Assembly: GCF_021227995.1 (NCBI RefSeq)
Contig: NZ_CP089301.1
Coordinates: 2,480,001 to 2,544,000 of the forward strand
Length of the DNA: 64,000 nt
DNA from: Novosphingobium kaempferiae
GTDB lineage: Bacteria; Pseudomonadota; Alphaproteobacteria; Sphingomonadales; Sphingomonadaceae
Direction of reading: 5' to 3'
Both the position numbers and the translations under genes were made by a program. Below, piece by piece: positions 16,889 through 26,007 of the stretch (position 1 is the first letter of the stretch; each line of letters opens with the position of its first letter). Under the pieces are notes generated by a model. That model was not told where the DNA came from and made no database searches. It saw only the letters and a list, made by a program, of their open reading frames with translations.

Positions 16889-18358
16889 TTGTACCGACCC
16901 TCTGCGTATCACGGTGCCCTTATCGCCCTCTGCGCCTTCGCCGCCTCTCCGACATTCGCGCAGGAAACCCCCACCGCCTACCTCGAACGGATAGAGGCGA
17001 TCGACGATAGCGGTCCGGCGATCCACGCGGTCGTCGCCGTTGCGCCTCAGGATGCGCCAGCCGCGAAGGGCAAGGCGAGAGGACCGCTCGCGGGCCGCGC
17101 GGTGCTGGTCAAGGACAACATCGAGACGCGCGACATGCCGACCACTGCGGGCAGCCTCGCGCTGAAGGACAATGCCACCGGCCGCGACGCCCCGCTGGTG
17201 GCCAAGCTGCGCAGTGCGGGCGCGGTGATCCTGGGCAAGACCAACCTCTCCGAATGGGCGAACTTCCGGGGCGAGCACTCGTCGAGCGGGTGGAGCGCCA
17301 TCGGCGGGCAGACGAAGAACCCCCATGCGCTCGACCGCAGCCCCTGCGGCTCGTCCTCGGGCAGCGGCGCTGCGGTGGCGGCGGGGATGGCATGGGCGGC
17401 GATCGGCACCGAGACCGACGGTTCGATCACCTGCCCGGCCTCGGTGATGGGCATCGTCGGGTTCAAGCCGACCGTCGGCCTCGTCAGCCGCACGCATATC
17501 GTGCCGATCAGCGCGAGCCAGGACACCGCCGGACCGATGAGCACCAGCGTCGCCGATGCCGCGCTGATCCTGAACGCCATCGCGGGCTCTGACCCCGCCG
17601 ACCCGGCGACGGCAGAGGCCAACCGGCACAAGCCCGATTTCACGGTGGGGCTCGGCAAGGTTGGCCTCAAGGCGGTGCGCGTCGGCGTGCTGCGCCGTCA
17701 GGTCGGCGACATGCCCGCCCTCACCACGCTGTTCGACACTGCGCTCACCGACATGAAGCGCGCCGGGGCGCAGGTGGTCGAGATCGACTACAAGCCTGAC
17801 GAGCGGCTCGGAGAGGCCGAGTTCACCGTCCTGCTGCACGAGTTCCGCGAAGGCGTGAACGCCTATCTCGCCGGGACGCCCGCCGCCATCCCCGCGCGCG
17901 ACCTTGCCGGGCTGATCGCCTTCAACAAGGCCCATGCCGCAGAGGAACTGCGCTGGTACGGGCAGGAAACCTTCGAGCAGGCGCTCGCCGCCACCGACCC
18001 CGCCGTCTACGCCAAGGCCCGCGCCGATGCGCAGCGGCTCGCGGGTGCCGAGGGGATCGACGCGCTATTGAGGAAGTACGACGTCGACGTCCTCGTCGCG
18101 CCGACCACCAGCCCGGCATGGCCGATCGACCCGGTGCTGGGCGACCACTTCGTCGATGCCGGTGCCGGGACGCTGGCGGCGGTGACGGGCTATCCGCACC
18201 TCTCGGTGCCGATGGGCGCGGTCGAGGGATTGCCGGTGGGCATTTCATTCATGGCCGGGAAATGGGACGACGCCAAAGTGCTGCGCATCGGCGCCGCCTA
18301 CGAACGGTCGCGCAGCGCGAAGCTGGCCGCTCCCGCCCTGCGAAACTGGGCGCAATAG
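16889..18358 (+). CDS. Secreted amidase-signature-family hydrolase
   Basis: A 489-residue protein. The start is the TTG at 16889, which has GGGAGC six bases upstream and opens a signal peptide (YRPSAYHGALIALCAFAAS, cut after FAQ). The amidase signature is complete: catalytic Lys in AVLVKDNIETRDMPTTAGS, then CGSSSGSGAAVAAGMAWAAIG with the cis-Ser and ETDGSITCPAS with the nucleophilic Ser. Such enzymes hydrolyse amides; gatA-type and aryl amidases share the fold. Export to the periplasm suggests scavenging of amides or peptides. It runs opposite to clpP and is followed by a TPR gene. Confidence 0.85.
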   Translation: MYRPSAYHGALIALCAFAASPTFAQETPTAYLERIEAIDDSGPAIHAVVAVAPQDAPAAKGKARGPLAGRAVLVKDNIETRDMPTTAGSLALKDNATGRDAPLVAKLRSAGAVILGKTNLSEWANFRGEHSSSGWSAIGGQTKNPHALDRSPCGSSSGSGAAVAAGMAWAAIGTETDGSITCPASVMGIVGFKPTVGLVSRTHIVPISASQDTAGPMSTSVADAALILNAIAGSDPADPATAEANRHKPDFTVGLGKVGLKAVRVGVLRRQVGDMPALTTLFDTALTDMKRAGAQVVEIDYKPDERLGEAEFTVLLHEFREGVNAYLAGTPAAIPARDLAGLIAFNKAHAAEELRWYGQETFEQALAATDPAVYAKARADAQRLAGAEGIDALLRKYDVDVLVAPTTSPAWPIDPVLGDHFVDAGAGTLAAVTGYPHLSVPMGAVEGLPVGISFMAGKWDDAKVLRIGAAYERSRSAKLAAPALRNWAQ

Positions 18359-18459
18359 GCCGAAAACGGGACGACCGGGACGCGCGCCGCGACGATAGTG
18401 ACTGGCGGGCGTCCCACTATTCGGCCATCGTGCCGCCTTCCAGCCTCGCAGGAGCCCCT

Positions 18460-19146
18460 GTGTACCGATCGACGTTGCTAGCCTTCAGTGCAATCGTTTC
18501 TATGGCTCCGGCCGCCGCGAGGGCAGACACCCCGCGCGAACTGCTCACCACCGCCGCATTCCAGACGTCGACCAAGCCGCGCGCGCTTGAACTCGTCGCG
18601 CAGGCGATCACCGCGTCGGAGCGGATTCTCGCGGCGCGTCCCAATGACCGGGAAGCGACCCTGCAACGCGCCATCGCCATCGGCTATCGCGGCAAGCTGA
18701 CGCGCAGCCGCTCGGACGTGCGCGCATCGCTGGGTGTGTTCGAGAAGCTGGCGGCGCAAAACCCGCGCGATCCCGAGGCGCAGATGGTGATTGCCGGATG
18801 GCACCTCGGCGCGGTGGACGAACTCGGCGGCTTCATCGCGCGCACCGCACTCGGCGCCAAGACGGCTGCGGGTGAAGCGGCGCTGGCAAAGGCGGTGTCG
18901 CTCGGCGGCGACCGGTCGTTCTATCCCGGCCTCGCCGCGCTGCTCCAGATCCGCAACGATCCCAAGGACATCGCCCTCGCCCGCCGCTGGGCGGAAGCCG
19001 CGTCCGGCGGGCAGGCGGCGACCCCGCTCGACGCCCTGATGAAGCGCGCCGCGCAGGCGGTGCTCCCGGCCCTGCGCGCGGGTGATGGGAAGAAGGCGGC
19101 GGAACTGGCGCGCAAGCTGGTGCCGTTCGGGAAGATCGACGACTGA
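18460..19146 (+). CDS. Exported TPR-like repeat protein, function unknown
   Basis: A 228-residue protein starting at the GTG at 18460 (GGAG five bases upstream), which gives a signal peptide ending APAAARA. The mature part is all-helical with tetratricopeptide-like pairs (ERILAARPNDREATLQRAIAI in pieces, FEKLAAQNPRDPEAQMVIAGW in pieces). No enzymatic motif is visible. It probably acts as a periplasmic scaffold. It lies 101 bp after the secreted amidase and may be co-transcribed with it. Confidence 0.7.
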   Translation: MYRSTLLAFSAIVSMAPAAARADTPRELLTTAAFQTSTKPRALELVAQAITASERILAARPNDREATLQRAIAIGYRGKLTRSRSDVRASLGVFEKLAAQNPRDPEAQMVIAGWHLGAVDELGGFIARTALGAKTAAGEAALAKAVSLGGDRSFYPGLAALLQIRNDPKDIALARRWAEAASGGQAATPLDALMKRAAQAVLPALRAGDGKKAAELARKLVPFGKIDD

Positions 19147-19152
19147 ACTCGT

Positions 19153-19183
19153 CGTCGTCCCGGATCAAGTCCGGGACGACGGG
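19153..19183. repeat. REP-like palindrome
   Basis: CGTCGTCCCGGATCAAGTCCGGGACGACG is an imperfect palindrome. Closely related copies occur at 21317-21436, 25810-25933 and 44216-44242. Confidence 0.75.
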
Positions 19184-19189
19184 AACACG

Positions 19190-19227
19190 AAAAAGGCCCG
19201 GTGCATCGCTGCACCGGGCCTTTTTCT
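19190..19227. terminator. Bidirectional terminator between the TPR gene and tig
   Basis: AAAAAGGCCCGGTGCA pairs with TGCACCGGGCCTTTTT around a TCGC loop, giving A and T runs on both sides. It serves the TPR gene and the convergent tig gene. Confidence 0.9.
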
Positions 19228-19254
19228 TTAAGCGGTCACACCGCGAGGGAGGGA

Positions 19255-20832
19255 TCAGTCCTCCTTCGCAGCAGCCTTCTTCTTGGCCGGAGCCTTCTTG
19301 GCGGGCTTGGCTTCGTCGGCGGCAGGAGCCTCCTCAGCGTCGGCCTTCTTGGCCGCGGCCTTCTTGGCGGGAGCCTTCTTCGGCTTTTCCTCGGCAGCGG
19401 CTTCAGCGGCAGGCGCTTCTTCCGAAGCCTCTTCCTTCTTGGCGGCAGCCTTCTTGGCCGGGGTCTTCTTGGCGGGAGCCTTCTTCGCCTCTGCCGGCTT
19501 CTCGCCGTCGGCGTCGGCCTCGATCGCGGCCTGCAGTTCCTCGCGGGTCACGTCGCGCTCGGTGACTTCGGCCTTCTCGATGAGGAAGTCGACGACCTTG
19601 TCCTCATAGAGCGGGGCGCGCAGCTGGGCGGCCATCATGGGGTCCTGGCGGACGTATTCCATGAAGCGCTGGCGGTCTTCCGGGCGGTACTGCGAAGCGG
19701 CCTGCGAGACCAGCATCGACATTTCCTGCGCGGTCACTTCAACGCCGTTGGCCTGGCCGATTTCCGACAGGAGCAGGCCCAGACGCACGCGGCGCTCGGC
19801 GATCTTGCGGTAGTCGTCCTTCTCGGCCTCGATCTCTTCGAGAGCGGCGACCGGGTCTTCCTCGTTCTGCGCTTCCTGGGTCAGCTGCTGCCAGATCTGC
19901 GAGAATTCGGCCTCGACCATGGTCGGCGGCACGTCGAAGTCATGACCCGCGGCAAGCTGGTCGAGCAGCGAGCGCTTCATGGCGGTGCGGGTCAGGCCGG
20001 CAGTTTCCTGCTCCAGCTGGCCGCGCAGCAGGCCGGTGAGCTGCTCAAGGCTCTCGAGGCCCAGTTCCTTCGCGAAGTCGTCGTCGAGCTTCGATTCGGC
20101 GGGTGCCTTCACTTCGTGGACGACGATGTCGAAGGTGGTTTCCTTGCCGGCGAGGTTCTCGGCCGGGTAGTCCTCGGGGAAGGTCACGGTGATGGTGCGC
20201 TCGTCACCGGCCTTGGCGCCGCCGAGCTGCTCTTCGAAGCCGGGGATGAAGCGGCCCGAGCCGATCACCAGCGGGGCCTTCTCGGCCTTGCCGCCGTCGA
20301 ACTCGACGCCGTCGAGCTTGCCGGTGAAGTCGATGATGAGCTGGTCGCCGTCGGCGGCCGCGCCGTCCTTGGTCTCGAAGCGCTGCTGCTGCTTCGCGAT
20401 GTTCTCGACCGCCTCGGTCACGGCTTCGTCCGAAACCGGCACGTTCAGCTTTTCGAGCTTCAGGCCTTCGAGCGAGGGCGCTTCGATCTGCGGCAGCACT
20501 TCGAGGCTGACGGTCAGTTCGGCGTCCTTGCCTTCCTCGTAGCCTTCGCCGAGCGAGACGTCGGGGTTCATCGCCGGACGCAGCGCCTTGTCGGCGACCA
20601 GCTTGTCCATGGCTTCACGGATCGAGGTGTTCAGCGCTTCCTGGTGGATCGCCGGGCCGTGCAGCTTCTTGACGAGGTTCGCGGGAACCTTGCCGGCGCG
20701 GAAGCCGGGCATCTTCACCTGCGGGGCGATCTTCTTGACCTCACCCTCGATCTTCGAGGTGATGGCGGCGGCGGGGATGGTGACCGTGTAGGCGCGCTTC
20801 AGGCCTTCGTTGGTCGTTTCGACGATCTGCAT
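19255..20832 (-). CDS. tig: Trigger factor with Lys/Ala/Pro-rich C-terminal tail
   Basis: A 525-residue ribosome-associated chaperone. The N-terminal ribosome-binding domain carries the GFRxGKxP signature (MPGFRAGKVP), followed by the FKBP-type peptidyl-prolyl isomerase domain (AADGDQLIIDFTGKLDG) and the helical C-terminal arms. Ordinary trigger factors end near residue 430-450. Here about 88 extra residues (438-525) follow, made of AKKAPAKK-type repeats alternating with acidic AEEAPAA blocks, much like a histone H1 tail. The ATG at 20832 matches the conserved start MQIVETTNEGLKR. The basic tail could bind rRNA or DNA. The gene is preceded by tRNA-Leu on the same strand. Confidence 0.93.
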   Translation of the reverse strand: MQIVETTNEGLKRAYTVTIPAAAITSKIEGEVKKIAPQVKMPGFRAGKVPANLVKKLHGPAIHQEALNTSIREAMDKLVADKALRPAMNPDVSLGEGYEEGKDAELTVSLEVLPQIEAPSLEGLKLEKLNVPVSDEAVTEAVENIAKQQQRFETKDGAAADGDQLIIDFTGKLDGVEFDGGKAEKAPLVIGSGRFIPGFEEQLGGAKAGDERTITVTFPEDYPAENLAGKETTFDIVVHEVKAPAESKLDDDFAKELGLESLEQLTGLLRGQLEQETAGLTRTAMKRSLLDQLAAGHDFDVPPTMVEAEFSQIWQQLTQEAQNEEDPVAALEEIEAEKDDYRKIAERRVRLGLLLSEIGQANGVEVTAQEMSMLVSQAASQYRPEDRQRFMEYVRQDPMMAAQLRAPLYEDKVVDFLIEKAEVTERDVTREELQAAIEADADGEKPAEAKKAPAKKTPAKKAAAKKEEASEEAPAAEAAAEEKPKKAPAKKAAAKKADAEEAPAADEAKPAKKAPAKKKAAAKED

Positions 20833-20907
20833 TTCGATGCCTTCCTGTGCAATCCAATTGGCCCGGAGGCCCGTATTACGCGGCATTCCCTCGCACAGGC
20901 GGCGGAT

Positions 20908-20992
20908 TGGTGCGGGCGAAGGGACTCGAACCCCCACATCTTTCGATACTGGTACCTAAAACCAGCGCGTCTACCAATTCCGCCACGCCCGC
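20908..20992 (-). tRNA. tRNA-Leu (anticodon TAG)
   Basis: The minus strand gives a class II tRNA: acceptor GCGGGCG/CGCCCGC, D-loop with TTGGTAGACG, anticodon arm CTGGT-TTTAGGT-ACCAG (anticodon TAG), long variable arm, T-arm GGGGG-TTCGAGT-CCC, and encoded CCA at 20908-20910. Confidence 0.95.
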
Positions 20993-21148
20993 ATGAGTGT
21001 AGCCCGAAACTCAAGGGACGGGCGCTTATAGCGTCGCGCGAAAAAGGGCAAGTGGGACGAGTCGGGGCCGCGAAATTGCAGGGCTTGCGTATCGGTCGGA
21101 CGGTGCCCAAGTTGGACGGTGGAGCGGGGCGAGAGGAGCAGCAAGACG

Positions 21149-21313
21149 ATGGCCACCCAGCCGCCTGCCGACAATCCCGGCGACACGCCTGCGGAATTTC
21201 CTACTCCCGCCAACGACCCCGGCTTCCCCGGCAGCCCGGACGAAACGCCGCCACAGGAGCCGGATTTCGACCAGCCTAACGAGGCTCCGGTGGAACTGCC
21301 GCCGCCGGATTGA
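21149..21313 (+). CDS. 54-residue proline-rich acidic protein, function unknown
   Basis: A short frame starts at the ATG at 21149 behind GAGAGGAG. The product is rich in Pro, Asp and Glu (ending NEAPVELPPPD), with no hydrophobic segment, Cys or Lys. It should be disordered. The position just after tRNA-Leu and before a palindromic repeat, and the good ribosome-binding site, support expression. I know of no family. Confidence 0.5.
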   Translation: MATQPPADNPGDTPAEFPTPANDPGFPGSPDETPPQEPDFDQPNEAPVELPPPD

Positions 21314-21316
21314 AAG

Positions 21317-21436
21317 CCCGTCGTCCCGGACTTGATCCGGGACCGCTGGCCGTGAACGACCACGCTATCGGCGAGGAGTTCTAACGAGACGTCGCACCTA
21401 AAGGCCGCCAGCGGTCCCGGATCAAGTCCGGGACGA
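21317..21436. repeat. 120-bp paired REP element, copy A
   Basis: Two palindromes of the CCCGGACTTGATCCGGG type lie in opposite orientation (CCCGTCGTCCCGG... at the left, ...CCGGGACGACG at the right) around a spacer of about 70 bp. The reverse complement of the spacer shares blocks with copy B at 25810-25933: CTTTAGGTG, CGTTAG, GCCGAT and CGTTCACGGCCAGCGGTCC. Confidence 0.8.
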
Positions 21437-21444
21437 CGATGGCC

Positions 21445-23337
21445 CTACTTCCATCCCACGACCCGTGCCAGCATCGCCAGCGTCGAGTCCTCCCGCACCG
21501 GCCTCACCTTCGCGCGATAATCCGGCCCCGCCGCACAGGCGAGGCAGTAGGCCTGCACGCCCCGCGCGCCCATCACTGCATCCAGCCGCGAGACCGCCTG
21601 CGCCATCTGCGAACGCTGGCGCATCGCCACCAGTCCCGCGAAGTCGTAGGCCGCCTGCTCCTGCGAGCCCGAGGTCAGGCTCTCGACGAAGGCGCTGAAG
21701 CCGTCCTCCGGCTCGGCGAGGTATTCCGCATGCCACTTGCCGTTGCCGACGCCGCCAAGCTTCGCCGCGTAGGCGAGCGCGTCGTCGAGCCCGCCCATCT
21801 GGTCGACGAGGCCGATGCGCTGGCCTTCCGCGCCCGGCCAGACGCGGCCCTGCGCGATGGCGTCGACCTGTTGCGGCGACTTGCCGCGCGCCTTGCCGAC
21901 GATGCCGAGGAACTTGCCGTAGATGCTCTCCACCGAGCCTTGCAGCAGCCCGTCCACTTCGGGCGTGAAGCCGCCGAGAATGTCCGGCTGGCCCGCCAGC
22001 GGGGTGGAGCGCACGCCGTCGCTGGTCACGCCGAAGTCTGAGAGCGTCTTCTCGAAGCTGGGGATGAAGGCGAAGACGCCGATCGAGCCGGTAATCGTGG
22101 CGGGCTCGGCGAAGACGCGCTGGCCGGGGGTCGAGACCCAGTAGCCGCCGCTCGCCGCCATGCTGCCCATCGAGACGACGACGGGAATCTTGGCGTCGCG
22201 CCAGCGCTGGATCGCGCGGCGGATACGTTCCGAGGCCATGACCGAGCCGCCCGGCGAATCGATGCGGACGACGAGCGCCTTCATGCCCTCCTCGCGATTC
22301 TCGTCGAGCAGCTTGGCGATGCGATCACCGCCCGCCGTGCCCGGACCGGCATCGCCGTCGACGATCTCGCCCGCGATGGTGACGACGCCGATGGCGTCGC
22401 CCTCTTCCTTCACCGGGTTCGCCGCCAGCCATGTCGCGAGGGCGGTGTGAGCGTAACCGGGTGCATCCTCGCCATGCGGCGCCTTGCTCTCGCCGACGAT
22501 CTTCTGGACGCGGGCGTCGAATTCGGTGGCGTCGCCGATGCGGTCGATCAGGCCTGCGGCCTTGGCGGCCTCAGCCATGTCGTTGCCCGCCGCGCGGTTC
22601 CAACCGACCGGGTCGGCGACCATGCGGTCGAGCTGCGCCTTGGGCCGCGCCTTCGCCACTTCCGTCCGCAGCGCGTTCCACTGCGCGTCGAGCACCAGCT
22701 TGAAATCCTCGCGCGCCTCGGGCGAGAGGTCGGTGCGCAGGTAGGGCTCGACCGCGCTCTTGTAGGTGCCGACGCGGTAGACGTGGGCGTTGACGCCGTA
22801 CTTGTCGAACAGGCCCTTGTAGAACTGGAAGTTGCCGCCCGGCCCGGCCACGAAGGCCCCGCCCATCGGATCTACCCACGCCTCGCTGGCATGGGCGGCA
22901 AGCTGCACGCCGTCATCCGCATAGACGTTGGCGAAGGTCAGCACCGGCTTGCCCGCCTTGCGCACCGCATCCATGGCTGCGCCGATGTCGTGCAGGTGGA
23001 CGTAGCGCCCGCCGAGGAAGCGCGACAGGTCGAGGACAACCGCCTTGATCCGCGTGTCGGTGGCAGCAAGCCGCAGCGCGCGTTCCACGTCGCGGGCCTG
23101 GAATTCCTGCATCCGCTCGCCCGAGCCCGCCAGCAGCGCCAGCGGATCGGCCTTGCTCTTCTCCTCGACCACGGTGCCGTCGAGGCTGAGCAGCAGCGCG
23201 CCGTCCTCGACCCGGCCCGGCGCCGGGCGCGCCATCAGCGCGGCGTAGATCACCCCGAAGAATGCCAGCAGGAACAGCAGCGCCAGCGCATCCTTCACGG
23301 CGACCAGCAACTTCCAGACCTTGCGCGCGAATCTCAT
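21445..23337 (-). CDS. sppA: Signal peptide peptidase SppA, 67-kDa type
   Basis: A 630-residue inner-membrane serine protease with one N-terminal membrane helix ([18 protein letters not shown]) and two tandem S49 domains. The catalytic Lys is in [16 protein letters not shown] (first domain) and the catalytic Ser in [14 protein letters not shown] (second domain), the arrangement of E. coli SppA. It degrades cleaved signal peptides from the periplasmic face. The ATG at 23337 has GAAAGGTGG upstream. It is divergent from pyrB. Confidence 0.93.
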   Translation of the reverse strand: MRFARKVWKLLVAVKDALALLFLLAFFGVIYAALMARPAPGRVEDGALLLSLDGTVVEEKSKADPLALLAGSGERMQEFQARDVERALRLAATDTRIKAVVLDLSRFLGGRYVHLHDIGAAMDAVRKAGKPVLTFANVYADDGVQLAAHASEAWVDPMGGAFVAGPGGNFQFYKGLFDKYGVNAHVYRVGTYKSAVEPYLRTDLSPEAREDFKLVLDAQWNALRTEVAKARPKAQLDRMVADPVGWNRAAGNDMAEAAKAAGLIDRIGDATEFDARVQKIVGESKAPHGEDAPGYAHTALATWLAANPVKEEGDAIGVVTIAGEIVDGDAGPGTAGGDRIAKLLDENREEGMKALVVRIDSPGGSVMASERIRRAIQRWRDAKIPVVVSMGSMAASGGYWVSTPGQRVFAEPATITGSIGVFAFIPSFEKTLSDFGVTSDGVRSTPLAGQPDILGGFTPEVDGLLQGSVESIYGKFLGIVGKARGKSPQQVDAIAQGRVWPGAEGQRIGLVDQMGGLDDALAYAAKLGGVGNGKWHAEYLAEPEDGFSAFVESLTSGSQEQAAYDFAGLVAMRQRSQMAQAVSRLDAVMGARGVQAYCLACAAGPDYRAKVRPVREDSTLAMLARVVGWK

Positions 23338-23429
23338 GTATCGACCACCTTTCGAATGCAGCCTTACCTGCTGCGGTGCGGGATGGGAAAGGGGCGGGAG
23401 CCAAAGCGGTTCCATTACCTTTCCTTCCC

Positions 23430-23453
23430 CGTCGCCCCTGCGCAGGGGCGACG
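23430..23453. repeat. Perfect 24-bp palindrome
   Basis: CGTCGCCCCTGCGCAGGGGCGACG reads the same on both strands. A related, longer paired form occurs at 53054-53163, so it is a second dispersed palindromic family. Confidence 0.75.
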
Positions 23454-23551
23454 TGCTGGATAGTGCATGGACCGCAACACGCCTGTGCGGTGGACGATCC
23501 CCTCACACCCCCTTGCCGCTCCCCTACACCCCGCCTATGGCGTGGTCTTTG

Positions 23552-24532
23552 ATGACATCCCCAGAATACACCTATCCGGAAGGCGCGCTCGCCTTCCCGC
23601 ATCGCGGCCTCGTGGGCATCGCGGGCCTTGCCCCGCACCAGATCTGGTTCCTGCTCGACGAGGCGGAACAGTGGGTCGAGATGAACCGGGGAGCCCAGAA
23701 GCGGCGCGAGCTGCTTTCCGGCATGACCATCATCAACGCCTTCTTCGAGAACTCGACGCGCACGCTGCTGAGCTTCGAGATCGCGGGCAAGCGCCTCGGC
23801 GCGGATGTGGTGAACATGGCGGTCGCCACCTCCAGCGTGAAGAAGGGCGAGACGCTGATCGACACGGCGATGACGCTCAATTCCATGCGCGCCGACGCCA
23901 TCGTGATCCGTCACGCCAGTTCGGGCGCGGTGCAGCTGATTGCGGACAAGGTGGACTGCCCCGTGCTCAACGCCGGTGACGGCCAGCATGAGCACCCGAC
24001 GCAGGCGCTGCTCGACGCCCTGACGATCCGCCACGCCAAGCGCGCCTTCAACGGCCTGCGCGTGACGATCTGCGGCGATATCCTGCACAGCCGCGTGGCA
24101 CGGTCCAACATCCTGTGCCTCGCCTCGCTGGGCGCCGAAGTGCGCGTCTGCGCACCGCCCGCGCTGATGCCCGCCGATATCGAGCAGATGGGCGTGAAGG
24201 TCTTCCATGACTTCGACGCGGCGCTGAAGGGCGCGGACGTGGTCATGATGCTGCGCCTCCAGATGGAGCGCATGGAGGGCCAGTTCATCCCCTCCCCGCG
24301 CGAATACCGCCATCTCTACGGCCTGACGCTCGACCGCCTCGAACTCGCCGAGCCCGATGCGCTGGTGATGCACCCCGGTCCGATGAACCGCGGGATCGAG
24401 ATCGACAGCAACGTCGCCGACCATGTGGAGCGCTCGATGATCACCACGCAGGTGGAGATGGGCGTCGCCATCCGCATGGCCTGCCTGGACGTGCTCACCC
24501 GAAAAGGCCGCAAGATGGAGGGCTGGGCATGA
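23552..24532 (+). CDS. pyrB: Aspartate carbamoyltransferase catalytic subunit
   Basis: A 326-residue transcarbamylase (326 from the ATG at 23552; an in-frame ATG at 23537 is possible and neither has a clear ribosome-binding site). Carbamoyl-phosphate binding residues are in [12 protein letters not shown], aspartate-site residues in [11 protein letters not shown], and [10 protein letters not shown] is near the end. It makes carbamoyl aspartate, the first committed step of pyrimidine synthesis. No pyrI regulatory chain is adjacent; the next gene overlaps by four bases and encodes a dihydroorotase-like partner, as in class A ATCase operons. Confidence 0.95.
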   Translation: MTSPEYTYPEGALAFPHRGLVGIAGLAPHQIWFLLDEAEQWVEMNRGAQKRRELLSGMTIINAFFENSTRTLLSFEIAGKRLGADVVNMAVATSSVKKGETLIDTAMTLNSMRADAIVIRHASSGAVQLIADKVDCPVLNAGDGQHEHPTQALLDALTIRHAKRAFNGLRVTICGDILHSRVARSNILCLASLGAEVRVCAPPALMPADIEQMGVKVFHDFDAALKGADVVMMLRLQMERMEGQFIPSPREYRHLYGLTLDRLELAEPDALVMHPGPMNRGIEIDSNVADHVERSMITTQVEMGVAIRMACLDVLTRKGRKMEGWA

Positions 24533-25797
24533 GCCTTCACGCACCCCTCACCATCGTCAACGGCCGCCTGCTGCTGCCCGACGGCTCGATCCAGCCCGGC
24601 GCGGTGCGCTCCGAAGGCGGCTTCGTGACCGCCATCGGCGCGGACGTGACGGCGCAGGATGGCGACACCGTGCATGATGCGGCGGGCAAGCTGGTCACGC
24701 CCGGCCTCGTCGACATCGGCGTCTTCGCGATCGACAAGCCCGCGTTCCACTTCGGCGGGATCACCCGCGCGGCGCTGATGCCGGACCAGAGCCCGCCGCT
24801 CGACGTGTCGGCGCGTGTGCGCTTCGCGGCGCAGTCGGGCAAGCCGGACTTCTGGGTCCACCCGCTCGCCGCCGCGACGCAGGGGCTGGAGGGCAAGTCC
24901 CTCGCCGAGATCGCGATGATGCGCGACGCGGGTGCCCGCGCGGTCTGCACCGGCCGCCGCTGGGTCGGTGATTCGGGCACCATGCTGCGCCTGCTCCAGT
25001 ACACCGGGATGCTGGGCATGGTCGTGATCGCCCATGCCGAGGACGCCGGGATCGTCGGCAATGCCGTCGCCACCGCAGGCGAGATGGCCACCCGCCTCGG
25101 CCTGCCGAGCGCGCCAGCGCAGGCGGAGGCGCTCGCCATCGCCCGCGACATCGCGCTGGCCGAGATGGCTGCCAAAGACCAAGGGGGGGCGGCCATCCAC
25201 TTCCGCAACGTGACGACCGCCGCCGGGCTCGACCTCGTGCGTGCCGCCAAGGCGCGGGGCCTCAAGGTGACGGCTGGCGTGAGCCCGGCCTACTTCATGC
25301 TCTCCGACCTTGCGATCGGGGCGTTCCGCACCTTCACCCACCTCTCGCCCGCGCTGCGCTGCGAGGAGGACCGCAAGGCCGTGGTCGCCGCGATCGCCGA
25401 CGGCACCATCGACGTGATCGCATCGGGCCACGACCCGCGCGGGCCCGAGGACAAGCGCCTGCCCTTCTCCGATTCGGCCCCCGGCATGGCGGGCGCGGAG
25501 ACGCTACTGCCCCTCACGCTCAGCCTCGTGCGCGACGGCGTGATCGACATGGGCCGCGCTTTCGACCTCATCGCCGCCAACCCCGCGCGCCTGCTCGGTG
25601 TCGATGCGGGACGGCTGGCGCTGGGTGCGGAGGCGGACATCGCCATCGTCGATGCCGACCGCCCGTGGATCGTCAATTCGGACAAGATGGCTGCGGCGGC
25701 GGGCAACACCCCGTTCGACCGCCAGCCCGTCCAGGGCCGCGTCCTCGCACTGTTCAAGGGCGGCGTCGCGGTGCGAATGAAGAAAACGGGCGGCTGA
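24529..25797 (+). CDS. Dihydroorotase-like protein lacking the HxH metal motif (PyrC'/PyrX type)
   Basis: A 422-residue amidohydrolase-fold protein. The metal-binding strand that normally reads GLVDxHVHLREP is [13 protein letters not shown] (residues 59-71), so both histidines are gone. VIAHAED (His169), IHFRNVTT (His224) and [11 protein letters not shown] (Asp302) are retained in altered form. Loss of the HxH predicts no dihydroorotase activity. In Pseudomonas a similar inactive paralogue overlaps pyrB and is needed to assemble the ATCase dodecamer; the ATGA overlap at 24529-24532 suggests the same here. An active pyrC should then exist elsewhere. Confidence 0.88.
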   Translation: MSLHAPLTIVNGRLLLPDGSIQPGAVRSEGGFVTAIGADVTAQDGDTVHDAAGKLVTPGLVDIGVFAIDKPAFHFGGITRAALMPDQSPPLDVSARVRFAAQSGKPDFWVHPLAAATQGLEGKSLAEIAMMRDAGARAVCTGRRWVGDSGTMLRLLQYTGMLGMVVIAHAEDAGIVGNAVATAGEMATRLGLPSAPAQAEALAIARDIALAEMAAKDQGGAAIHFRNVTTAAGLDLVRAAKARGLKVTAGVSPAYFMLSDLAIGAFRTFTHLSPALRCEEDRKAVVAAIADGTIDVIASGHDPRGPEDKRLPFSDSAPGMAGAETLLPLTLSLVRDGVIDMGRAFDLIAANPARLLGVDAGRLALGAEADIAIVDADRPWIVNSDKMAAAAGNTPFDRQPVQGRVLALFKGGVAVRMKKTGG

Positions 25798-25809
25798 GGC
25801 CCGCAGAAA

Positions 25810-25933
25810 CCCGTCGTCCCGGGCTCGACCCGGGACCGGTGTCTGTCTTTAGGTGATCGTTGACCGTTAGCCGCCCTGCCGATGGGTGGGCCGTTCACGG
25901 CCAGCGGTCCCGGATCAAGTCCGGGACGACGGG
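25810..25933. repeat. 124-bp paired REP element, copy B
   Basis: A palindrome CCCGTCGTCCCGGGCTCGAC... and an opposing CCCGGATCAAGTCCGGG...ACGACGGGG bracket a spacer that is partly identical to the reverse complement of copy A at 21317-21436. It lies just after the pyrB-pyrC' operon. Confidence 0.8.
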
Positions 25934-25942
25934 GCTTACGTC

Positions 25943-25978
25943 AAAAAGAAAGCCCTCCGTCCCGAGGGACGAAGGGCC
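25943..25978 (-). terminator. Intrinsic terminator of the ParA-SPOR operon
   Basis: GCCCT-CGTCC and GGACG-AGGGC pair around a CGAG loop with one mismatch. On the minus strand the hairpin is followed by TTTCTTTTTG. Confidence 0.85.
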
Positions 25979-26007
25979 GTGCAAGGTTCACATGGAACCG
26001 GTGAAAC

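Noticed and set aside
20908..20992. tRNA genes as phage or island attachment sites
   Set aside because: No integrase, no direct repeat of the tRNA 3' end and no foreign-looking block lie beside tRNA-Leu, tRNA-Val or tRNA-Trp.
19201..21279. A long forward frame opposite trigger factor, running through the tRNA-Leu gene
   Set aside because: Its frame crosses a tRNA and a terminator and mirrors the Lys/Ala repeats of tig; not a plausible gene.
24529..25797. Ordinary active dihydroorotase
   Set aside because: The essential HxH metal motif is missing, so it was described as a degenerate paralogue.
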